Part shown: one piece after another, positions 1 through 6,017 of the stretch | Layout of the letters: every line of letters starts with the position of its first letter | Numbering within the stretch: position 1 is the first letter of the stretch | Assembly: GCA_023128875.1 (NCBI GenBank) | Contig: JAGMDB010000093.1 | Coordinates: 1-6,678, forward strand | From: Dehalococcoidia bacterium | Lineage (GTDB): Bacteria; Chloroflexota; Dehalococcoidia; GIF9; AB-539-J10 | Direction of reading: 5' to 3' | Length of the DNA stretch: 6,678 nucleotides | Program-made: the position numbers and the translations under genes | Notes under the pieces: generated by a model | What the model was told of the DNA's origin: nothing | Databases searched by the model: none | Seen by the model: only the letters and a program-made list of their open reading frames with translations

Positions 1-229
1 CTTCTTTGAAAAGTAAACCTATGACAGGGTCATCATCAATAACCAGAATACGCACTTTCTCACTTTCCATTTTGGGGTGTAGCCAGTTATCGATTGTTTC
101 TTTATCAAATCTCCACTTGTGGCCCACTTTAACTGCTGGTATATTTCCCTTCTTGAGCAGTCGATAAATTGTCCTTTTGGTAATACGTAAGTATTCAGCC
201 AATTCTTCTACTGTCATAAGCTGCGCCAT
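1..229 (-). CDS. Excisionase-type HTH / response-regulator receiver fusion, 5' part
   Basis: The reverse strand reads 76 codons from ATG at 229-227 and runs off the left edge without a stop. Residues 1-50 form a MerR/excisionase-type winged helix (HTH_17): MTVEELAEYL, then ITKRTIYRLLKKGNIPAVKVG, then the KWRF wing and IDNWL end. After a short linker (HPKMESEK) residues 59-76 begin a CheY-like receiver domain: VRILVIDDDPVIGLLF, the first beta strand with the acidic D65-D66-D67 pocket. The phosphoacceptor Asp would lie outside the window. The inferred role is a DNA-binding regulator controlled by a histidine kinase; target unknown. Having the DNA-binding part ahead of the receiver is the reverse of the common OmpR/NarL order. 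The start is supported by GGAGGT at 237-242, seven bases upstream. It is divergent from the DUF1616 gene. The domain calls are firm; the function is inferred. Confidence 0.9.
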   Translation of the reverse strand, partial: MAQLMTVEELAEYLRITKRTIYRLLKKGNIPAVKVGHKWRFDKETIDNWLHPKMESEKVRILVIDDDPVIGLLFKE

Positions 230-236
230 ATTATTT

Positions 237-242
237 ACCTCC
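237..242 (-). promoter_or_regulatory. Shine-Dalgarno of the HTH-receiver gene
   Basis: On the minus strand GGAGGT lies seven bases before the ATG at 229. It is a consensus ribosome binding site and fixes the start of the regulator. Confidence 0.85.
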
Positions 243-381
243 GTTAGAACAACTGTTAATCTTCAGAGTGTATTGAGGTAGCTGTATTATATCCAGTATT
301 GCCTGTGTTGCAGAATTCCATTCCAAATTCTCTAGTTGCTCTATCATCTATTTTCCCCTTTTGTCATCAATAGGGTTCTAA

Positions 382-410
382 ATTCTATATCCCTGGAAAT
401 CTTTTGTCAA
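382..410 (-). promoter_or_regulatory. Sigma70-like promoter of the HTH-receiver gene
   Basis: On the minus strand TTGACA (410-405) is followed after exactly 17 bases by TAGAAT (387-382): a perfect -35 and a 5/6 match to the -10. Transcription would start near 375, leaving a leader of about 145 bases before the ATG at 229. The same -35, spacing and -10 occur at 4409-4437. Confidence 0.7.
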
Positions 411-616
411 GAGACCGGAACACATACAACCATTATCACCGGAGTAGTCTTCGCTGTAGCCTCAAAAGGCGTGTGCAAAAACAGGGGATTGTCAACTGCT
501 GCAATCGATTTCGCTGTCCTCAAATAAGGTTGATTGGGTAAGTTTCAAATATGCTATCACCACTTCTCTTACATCTATAAGTATTTTCCTGCATTAAAAA
601 GGTTATAATTAGGTAA

Positions 617-623
617 GAGGGTG
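617..623 (+). promoter_or_regulatory. Ribosome binding site deciding the TTG start of the DUF1616 gene
   Basis: GAGGGTG at 617-623 lies about six to eight bases before the TTG at 629. No ATG or GTG nearby has equal support, so the TTG start is preferred. Confidence 0.6.
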
Positions 624-628
624 TATTA

Positions 629-1789
629 TTGAGAATTAAGACAAGCGCTGGGCTTTTACCGCTGAATCTGCTGCTTATCGCATTGATAGCAGCTATTATA
701 TTCTTGCCCTCCAACGTGCTGCGTATTGTTCTTGGTTTACCACTTGTTCTTTTCTTCCCCGGTTATGTGCTGATACTGGCTCTTTTCCCCAAAAGGGAAG
801 GGTTAACCGGTATTGAAAGGATAGCCTTAAGCTTTGGCTTGAGTATTGCCGTGGTGCCTCTTATCGGGCTTATCTTGAACTATACGCCCTGGGGAATAAG
901 GCTTTATCCTGTACTTCTTTCGCTCGTAGTGTTTATTATGACTATGTCAGGTGTTGCCTGGTACCGCAGGAGAAGTTTGACAGAGGATGAAAAATTCAAG
1001 GTGCCGTTTAAAATAGGATACCCTGTATGGAGAGGGCAGAGTGCGGTGGATAGAATTCTATTTGTGGTTTTGCTATTAGCTATGGTAGGGGCAATCGGAA
1101 CTCTGGGATATGTAATTGCTATGCCTAAGGTTGGTGAGAGGTTCACCCAATTTTATATCTTAGGACCACAGGGTAAGGCCGAGGAATACCCCAATGATCT
1201 AAAACTCGGAGAGAGGGGAAAGGTTGTCTTGGGCATAGTGAACCATGAACAGGAAGAGATGAACTACCAGGTTAAGGTGATAATAGATAATATGGAAGAG
1301 GGAGTGAGAATATGGCTGGAAGGCGAAAGTGGAGAGTTTACCGCAGCAGCCGACAACACCATAGATACAAAAACACTAGCCAGTGATGAGAAGTGGGAGA
1401 GAAGCCTTCTCTTTGAGCCTCTACAGAGGGGCAAGAGGCAGAAATTGGAAATTTTACTCTTCAGCCCCAAACTAAGAGAGGACCACCATATTCGCAGCGA
1501 GCTTGGGGACGGAGATTTTGTTGACATGGAGATAAATGAAGCTGAAGGGAAAGGCAAGATCACACTAGACAATAGCTCCGGCGCTTCTCATAGTTACAGC
1601 CTTGAAATATGGCAGCAAGGAGCTATGCAGAAAAAAATAGACCTTACCGTAGCTGGTGGTGAGAAACTAGAACAGAAGATACAATACCCACCTGGCGAGT
1701 CAACTTTCCAGCTATATAAGGAAGGCGAGCTAGCGTTGCAGGACAGCGGTGTTGAACTCTTCTTGCACCTCTGGATCGATGTGAGCTAG
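629..1789 (+). CDS. DUF1616 family membrane protein
   Basis: This encodes a 386-residue protein starting at TTG (629). Five hydrophobic helices are visible: about 8-27, 31-53, 64-84, 93-110 and 142-164. The LGLPLVLFFPGYVLILALFP segment and the following GIERIALSFGLS are the typical DUF1616 signature. From about residue 172 (FTQFYILGPQGKAEEYP, then LGERGKVVLGIVNHE) the protein is a beta-rich domain, probably outside the membrane, as in other DUF1616 proteins. The family's molecular function is not established; it often occurs near envelope or polysaccharide genes, which would suit the surface-protein genes here. It stands alone on the plus strand. Its last ~19 codons overlap, antisense and codon-in-register, the open frame of the dxs remnant, so the C-terminus could be altered. 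However, the ending LHLWIDVS looks natural for the family as I remember it. No terminator is evident. The gene appears intact. Confidence 0.85.
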   Translation: MRIKTSAGLLPLNLLLIALIAAIIFLPSNVLRIVLGLPLVLFFPGYVLILALFPKREGLTGIERIALSFGLSIAVVPLIGLILNYTPWGIRLYPVLLSLVVFIMTMSGVAWYRRRSLTEDEKFKVPFKIGYPVWRGQSAVDRILFVVLLLAMVGAIGTLGYVIAMPKVGERFTQFYILGPQGKAEEYPNDLKLGERGKVVLGIVNHEQEEMNYQVKVIIDNMEEGVRIWLEGESGEFTAAADNTIDTKTLASDEKWERSLLFEPLQRGKRQKLEILLFSPKLREDHHIRSELGDGDFVDMEINEAEGKGKITLDNSSGASHSYSLEIWQQGAMQKKIDLTVAGGEKLEQKIQYPPGESTFQLYKEGELALQDSGVELFLHLWIDVS

Positions 1790-2189
1790 GAAATCGACGC
1801 ATTCTCTAGCTATCCCCCGGGCATCTAGATGGTAGAGAGAGCGAAGCAAGTCTTGCTCCCCATGAGGTACAAATTCATCGGCGATACCTGACCGCTTCGC
1901 CTTGATATCGGCGTAATGAGGAAAACTGCTATTTTCTCCCCGTTAATACCTTGTGGATATAGCTTTGATGACCTACATCCTAGACTATCTTGTCTTTTGG
2001 GCTATCAAATACTCAATGCAAGGCAATAGTAAGCTCAACTATCCCTAAATTGGATGCTAGATGCCCTCCGTTTTCAGTTACTCTGCTTAACAGTAACTCC
2101 CTGATCTCAAAGCAAAGCTGGTTTAGTTCATTGTAGCCTAATGCTTCGAGGTTAGCTGGAGTGTCGACTTCATCTAATATCCCAGGCAC
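1730..2189 (-). pseudogene. dxs: 1-deoxy-D-xylulose-5-phosphate synthase remnant (internal deletion, three stops)
   Basis: Read on the minus strand from GTG at 2189, the sequence matches the Dxs N-terminus: GILDEVDTPANLEAL, then FEIRELL, then ENGGHLASNLGIVELTIALH, then VFDSPKDKIV, DVGHQSYIHKVLTGRK and QFSSLRRYQG. In-frame stops occur at codon 59 (TGA, 2013-2015), codon 70 (TAG, 1980-1982, where the family has Trp before DVGHQ) and codon 87 (TAG, 1929-1931). Near 1895-1905 the reading jumps by one frame into the Dxs C-terminus: SGIADEFVPHGEQDLL, then YHLDARGIAREC. A full Dxs is about 620-640 residues; roughly 480 are missing, including most of the thiamine-diphosphate and transketolase domains. 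Dxs makes DXP from pyruvate and glyceraldehyde-3-phosphate at the head of the MEP isoprenoid pathway; this copy cannot. The C-terminal frame stays open to TAG at 1730-1732, probably past the original stop. An SD-like AAGGGGA lies at 2197-2203. A working dxs should exist elsewhere if the MEP pathway is used. Confidence 0.87.
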
Positions 2190-2196
2190 TGTATCT

Positions 2197-2203
2197 TCCC
2201 CTT
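2197..2203 (-). promoter_or_regulatory. Fossil ribosome binding site of the dxs remnant
   Basis: Minus-strand AAGGGGA lies seven bases before the GTG at 2189, where the Dxs-like protein begins. It supports GTG as the original start, only about 36 bases after the stop of the upstream surface-protein gene. Confidence 0.5.
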
Positions 2204-2225
2204 CTGAGTTAACTGTGAATTGAAG

Positions 2226-4246
2226 CTATCTTCTACGCCACCATAACAAGTAAGCGAGAAGCACTGCAACCATGGCGCCTATGAGGACAATCCAGTAATA
2301 GCGCAAGATCCAAGCTGGTGGAGGTGATGGAGGTGAAGGGACTACCGCTTCCTCAACGGTGAAGCTTCGTTTAAGCCCATCTATCTCTACTTGGTAAATA
2401 CCGGGCTTCTCCTGGATCACTATGAAGCTAACCGTCCTACTGGTGTCAGCGGCAATTGTTATATCTTTTATTGCTTTCACTTCACCATCTATCTTAAGCA
2501 TAACCGTGTGGGTGCCAGACTGGCCACCAGGGTTATTCACAGATACAGAAATGGTTATTGTATCGCCAGTGTAGATTTCTAAAGGTCTAATACAAAGATT
2601 CGATACTGAAAAAATAGCTTGTTCTGGTGGCGTGATATAGCCAAAGATAGCAAACGTAGCGAGGTGCTCAACAAAAGCCATAATAATGTCCTTCTCAGGA
2701 GCACCAACGCTCTCTAACGTCAACCACTGGCCAGTCTCCTAGTCATAATAGGCCATAGTCAAGTTTTCTTCAGTTACCCCTTCTAGCAGAGCCTGAGGGT
2801 CATATTTCCAGGTTAACGTTATTGGTGGGTCAAAATTAGCTCCATCGGGGCCGAATTCATAGGCTAGCCTGATAATATAGGCATTTTCAGGTGGCTGGGG
2901 GGATCTTCATCTAAAACCGCTGTCAAATTCTTCAGCCGCTTACCATTTTTATCCAGGCAGATGGTCTCTTTGGGAATAGTAATAGTATACATGCCATCCT
3001 CAGAGGAAACTTCTATTGTCTCCAGTATTTTGCCCGTGCTGCTAATACGAAAATCCTCCTCTATACCGAAGATGCTGGCCTCCAGAGTATAGTAACTTGG
3101 GCCGCCGCTTGGAGGTGCTTCTTCATGCCACCATATCCTTAAAGTTTCGTCACGAATGGCGATATTATTAAATCTTTTGATGCGGCAACTGAGGTCGGTA
3201 TCGGCAATAACATTCACCACAAGCCTGTTTAACGTGTCTATCAATGCAGCGTTTATTACGGTATCATCAATCCAATTCTTAAATTCAGGATACTCCTCGC
3301 CAACGCTTATGCTACGCATTGTCATACAGGGAATATAGTTTGTGCAAGCTATCTTAGCAGTTCCGGAAACGGTCGTTTGTTTGCTCTCTATTGATAATAA
3401 GGCATCAACAAAGGACGCTATGGCGCCGCTGAAATAAATGTCCATGTTTTCTATTTTGATTGTTGTATCCAAGCCACTGGCTTTGGCCTCTAACCTCAGT
3501 TTGCCATCGCCTATGCTCACACTGAGCGACCACTTTCCGTCATTATGGCCAGTGCTAAGATAATTATTAGCCTGGTTTAGCGCATCTGTAGCAGCCCTAT
3601 TTAACTTGCTTTCTATGTCCGCTATATCCAGTTTCACCGAACCACCATCCCACTTCAGCTCCAATTTGGCTCCGCCATCCGTGACAACAGTTATGCCAGT
3701 TAAATTTCCTCCCAGCGATTCTATTTTCAGCCCACTTGTCTCGATGGCCCTGTTGATAGTATTTGCAATTGTGCTGATAGTGCTTGGTGATAACGAGGGG
3801 GCAAAACCAGCGATTACGATATTACTAATGGCGCTCACCCGCGGTATTTTATCCGCCACTTCACATTTTATTTCAGCCTCGCAGGAAAATCTTGGGCTTT
3901 TCTCTAATGCTGATATCTCACCGCTAACACCAACTGTATTCGTGCCATCAAAGGTGAATTTGAGATTGTTAAGCTCCACAGTTGTACCCCGAGCTGTGAC
4001 AGCAGCATTGATTACCATGGTTTGATTGGTAACATCCAGACTTACCACCGGAGCAGTCGTCAGCGATATCGTGCTTGATTCAATCTGGTCAATCAGCCAG
4101 CCTTGAATCTCAGTTGCGCTATACTCTGCCAATTCAGCCGCCTCTATCATTAATGCCATGGGCACCGCTATTATCCCCAGAGATAGCAACAACGCTAAAG
4201 TAACTAATATGCAAATTACCCTGCTACACCATTTTCTTTTGTTCAT
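2226..4246 (-). pseudogene. Large secreted CARDB-type surface protein, split by a frameshift and a TAG
   Basis: Two frames (4246-2864 and 2741-2226) are pieces of one gene of about 673 codons. Residues 1-33 are a signal peptide or membrane anchor. About 67-190 and 240-345 look like two related beta-rich units (see findings). About 383-430 is a domain beginning YYTLEASIFGIEEDFRIS. The first frame reaches DEDPP at codon 450 inside a C6 tract (2897-2902). Adding one C continues sensibly as QPPENAYIIRLAYEFGPDGA, then DPPITLTWKYDP, EENLTMAYYD, a TAG at 2739-2741 (codon 503), ETGQWLTLESV and FVEHLATFAIFGYI. The rest is a CARDB-like domain (SVSNLCIRPLEIYTGDTITI onwards), a proline-rich linker, one membrane helix and an RRR tail. 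Without both repairs the product loses its anchor. It is probably a cell-surface protein of unknown role. Promoter at 4409-4437. The C6 lesion could be a read error; the TAG is harder to dismiss. Confidence 0.8.
2897..2902 (-). other. Homopolymer frameshift site in the surface-protein gene
   Basis: The minus strand has six C here. Seven would join codon 450 to the downstream frame and give DEDPPQPPENAYII without a break. This fixes the lesion as a one-base contraction rather than a gene boundary. Confidence 0.75.
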
Positions 4247-4567
4247 GACATTCTGTCCTACCGTTAAGCTTCCCGGTGTATTTACAAGATTCTAAAGGTA
4301 TCCCTTATTGTTCACTGCTCTTATCGTTCAACAGAGCGTAACTTGTTTGATTTCACACCACATTTTATTATCATCTGTTGTCCCTTGTTGTCCCCAGTAG
4401 TGTCTCAAATTCTATACTATCACAGGCCCTTTGTCAATAGACTTAAGGTTCCTTGTCAAATTCTATGGAAACAGCTATGAGATGGTGCGAACCCCAGAGA
4501 CATCTTTCTCCCATAAGCTAGAGGCAAAGCCAGCCTCTGCGCTAAGCATGTCTAGCCTGATTACCTC
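4247..4567. other. Intergenic leader and promoter region upstream of the surface-protein gene
   Basis: About 320 bases lie between the CARDB gene (ends 4568) and the surface-protein start at 4246. The region holds the promoter at 4409-4437, a second TTGACA 22 bases upstream of its -35 (minus strand, 4454-4459) and a leader of about 155 bases. The leader contains a near-perfect duplicated word (TTGTCCC at about 4379-4385 and 4389-4395 on the plus strand). The 11-mer TCAAATTCTAT occurs twice, at 4405-4415 and 4456-4466. A six-base-pair inverted repeat (4520-4525 with 4533-4538) is not followed by a T run on either strand, so I do not call it a terminator. Start support at 4246 is a weak AGGA about nine bases upstream. 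Confidence 0.55.
4409..4437 (-). promoter_or_regulatory. Sigma70-like promoter of the surface-protein gene
   Basis: Minus-strand TTGACA (4437-4432), 17 bases, then TAGAAT (4414-4409). Transcription would start near 4402 and leave a leader of about 155 bases before the ATG at 4246. It has the same architecture as the promoter at 382-410. Confidence 0.7.
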
Positions 4568-5476
4568 CTACAGAATGAACGTAAGAAAGAAAATAACTAT
4601 AGCAATGAGTAACCAGTGGCGAGATAACCAAGAGAGCAATGCAGAGGCTGAGGGAGAAACTGACACTACAGTGAACACGCCACTCTGCCCATCTAAAATT
4701 ACCTCGTAACTCCCTTCCTCGCTTTTGCTCACCTTGTAGATAACAATCTTGCTTTCTTGAGGAGCCAGGATTATTTGCCGGCTGTCTTGGAATAGTCCGT
4801 TTACCATCAGGTTTAAGGTATAGCTATCTTCTGTACCACCAACGTTTCTCACTTCCACCGAGATGGTAACTGTTTCCCCAACTTCAACCTGGCCGGGATT
4901 GATGCTCATATTGCTTATCGTAAATGATGGCGTTGCTGGTGGCATAGTTTCTCCGGCCGAAGTGACGTAGGCAATTGTTCCCAGAGAGAAACACTTGTAG
5001 CACTCAGCGATAAGACCGGTAATATCCCAGCCATCAACTTTGGCCTGGATAAGCTGTCCAATTACATTATATTCACCTGGCTGACTCTCGTCAGGAAAAA
5101 CCAAATTCAGACATTCTTCAAATTCATAACTCTCACCTTCCCAATCAGGGAAGGGGATTATGGTAACACTATAAGCTATATTCAGTATCTCCCTGGCGCC
5201 TGTCTCCCGGTGCTGTGCTATAATGCTTATTGTAACGTCCGCTCGATCTATGCCAAACGGCAAATCTTTGATGCACTTCACATAACCTTCAAACAAAAGA
5301 TAAAACACTTCATCATCTTGCACCTCGCTATCACTGAGGCTAACACAATAATCGATATCGAAATAATCATAGGGGTCCATAGTAAAGGCGGCTGCTGACG
5401 AAGGAGTAGCCAAAACCTGGCATGCCACGAGAATTAGTGCAATTACCAGGCGCCATGCTTGACTTTTCGGTTTCAT
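4568..5476 (-). CDS. Secreted CARDB-domain protein with C-terminal membrane helix
   Basis: This encodes a 302-residue exported protein. Residues 1-30 are a signal sequence. It contains LVAC ending at Cys19, which fits a lipobox, and also a SSAAA site near 26-30, so lipoprotein or ordinary signal peptidase cleavage are both possible. About 34-175 is an extracytoplasmic domain I do not recognise, with several Cys residues (C44, C68, C122, C159, C162). About 182-270 is a CARDB-like beta domain: SFTISNMSINPGQVEVGETVTISVEVRNVGG, ending SYEVILDGQSGVFTV. Residues 285-302 are a membrane helix that ends at TAG without the usual basic tail. CARDB domains are adhesion-type or structural folds in surface proteins; no enzyme motif is seen. 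The ATG at 5476 overlaps the upstream stop (ATGA), implying cotranscription and coupled translation. A G9 run six bases upstream stands where a ribosome binding site would be. The same CARDB-plus-helix ending occurs in the neighbour at 2226-4246. Confidence 0.8.
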   Translation of the reverse strand: MKPKSQAWRLVIALILVACQVLATPSSAAAFTMDPYDYFDIDYCVSLSDSEVQDDEVFYLLFEGYVKCIKDLPFGIDRADVTISIIAQHRETGAREILNIAYSVTIIPFPDWEGESYEFEECLNLVFPDESQPGEYNVIGQLIQAKVDGWDITGLIAECYKCFSLGTIAYVTSAGETMPPATPSFTISNMSINPGQVEVGETVTISVEVRNVGGTEDSYTLNLMVNGLFQDSRQIILAPQESKIVIYKVSKSEEGSYEVILDGQSGVFTVVSVSPSASALLSWLSRHWLLIAIVIFFLTFIL

Positions 5477-6017
5477 TCAATCCCCCCCCCTTTTTGTCGT
5501 TTCACATTTTGTTCTTCGTGAAGGAGAGTAGTGAGAGCAGTAGCCATTTCGTCTGAAGATGGTCCCGGTTTCATCTCCAGCATATTTATGATATTTGAGC
5601 CTGGGGTAGTTACCATTATGCCAATATCCTCAGGGCCTTGCCCACAGGATACTATCAGCTTGCGTACCAATGGCTGGCTTATTTCAGGGAATTGAGGATT
5701 ACTGTGCAGAGGAATAACAGCTCGTGGTTTCCCCCAGTTATCGAGGAAGGCAGGTACATTCCCCTGGATTTTAGCCCCAGCTCCTCAAGCAAAGAGTTCA
5801 GATTTTCCAAACCAGTTTCCATAAGAAGACTACTTACCTCAGGAGAAATCTTGGGGTGGGACCTCTCCAAGGCTAGACAGGCTGCTCCTAGTATCACCAG
5901 AGAGATCCCCAAAGCAATTAATGGGATAGAGTGCAATAGTAGATATGCTGCCGGTATGAGGCCTATTCCGGCTAAGAATAATCCCAAACCTAATTCTCTA
6001 TATTGGTTTCTCATCAC
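5473..6017 (-). pseudogene. Two-helix membrane protein of unknown function, split by a one-base frameshift
   Basis: Read from ATG at 6017, the first frame gives two membrane helices (about 8-28 and 31-50). A soluble part follows (SPEVSSLLMETGLENLNSLL, then EELGLKSRGMYLPSSITGG). At a G5 tract (5731-5735) it slips into a frame that ends 25 codons later. Six G would continue as GGKPRAVIPLHSNPQFPEIS, then QPLVRKLIVSCGQGPEDIGI, MVTTPGSNIINMLEMKPGP and SSDEMATALTTLL. It ends at TGA 5473-5475, for about 181 codons in all. I recall uncharacterised Chloroflexota membrane proteins with this pattern, some longer at the C-terminus, so the RQKGGGIE end at the G9 tract may also be a truncation. That is memory-based and uncertain. 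No catalytic motif is seen. The gene overlaps the CARDB gene by ATGA, implying an operon. No good ribosome binding site or promoter is visible upstream. The frameshift could be a homopolymer read error. Confidence 0.72.
5482..5490 (-). repeat. G9 homopolymer tract at a coupled gene junction
   Basis: The minus strand has nine consecutive G preceded by five A, within the last codons of the upstream gene (KGGGIE, then TGA) and just before the ATG at 5476. It probably acts as ribosome binding site for the downstream CARDB gene. Such a tract is prone to slippage and read error. Confidence 0.7.

Larger units (their letters stand above)
230..628. other. Divergent intergenic region between regulator and DUF1616 gene
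   Basis: This stretch of about 400 bases separates two divergent genes. It holds the regulator's promoter (382-410) and its roughly 145-base leader. The leader also contains a TATAAT hexamer on the minus strand (286-291) that could be a second, weaker -10, but I see no good -35 for it. On the plus strand a TATAAT (604-609) sits just before the DUF1616 start without a matching -35. If used, it would give a leader of only about 13 bases. A 63-codon TTG-started frame at 336-527 has no ribosome binding site, crosses the promoter and resembles nothing I know, so I do not call it. I see no terminator hairpin or RNA gene. Confidence 0.6.

Noticed and set aside
336..527. 63-codon plus-strand open frame started by TTG
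   Set aside because: It has no ribosome binding site, lies over the minus-strand promoter of the regulator and has no recognisable composition or motif.
904..1572. Minus-strand frames of 80 and 102 codons inside the DUF1616 gene
   Set aside because: They are antisense to a recognised family protein and show low-complexity Ser/Pro/Leu composition typical of shadows.
2721..2723. TTG start for a separate 165-residue CARDB protein
   Set aside because: The frame extends upstream through ETGQW to a TAG and beyond it matches the same domain, so the TTG is an internal Leu codon of the larger gene.
1929..2741. Recoding of TAG/TGA (pyrrolysine, selenocysteine or altered code)
   Set aside because: The stops replace different residues (Trp at dxs codon 70, probably Asp/Glu at codon 87, another residue in the surface protein), and TAG is also used as the normal stop of several genes here. 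Decay explains it better.
3156..4025. Plus-strand frames of 60 and 139 codons inside the surface-protein gene
   Set aside because: They are antisense shadows of a well-supported minus-strand coding region and lack ribosome binding sites.
4520..4538. Inverted repeat AGAGGC/GCCTCT as an intrinsic terminator
   Set aside because: The stem has only six pairs and neither strand has a T run after it.
5668..5670. TTG start for a separate 65-residue protein
   Set aside because: The frame continues upstream without a stop to the G5 tract (GKPRAVIPLHSNP), so this is an internal Leu of the frameshifted gene.
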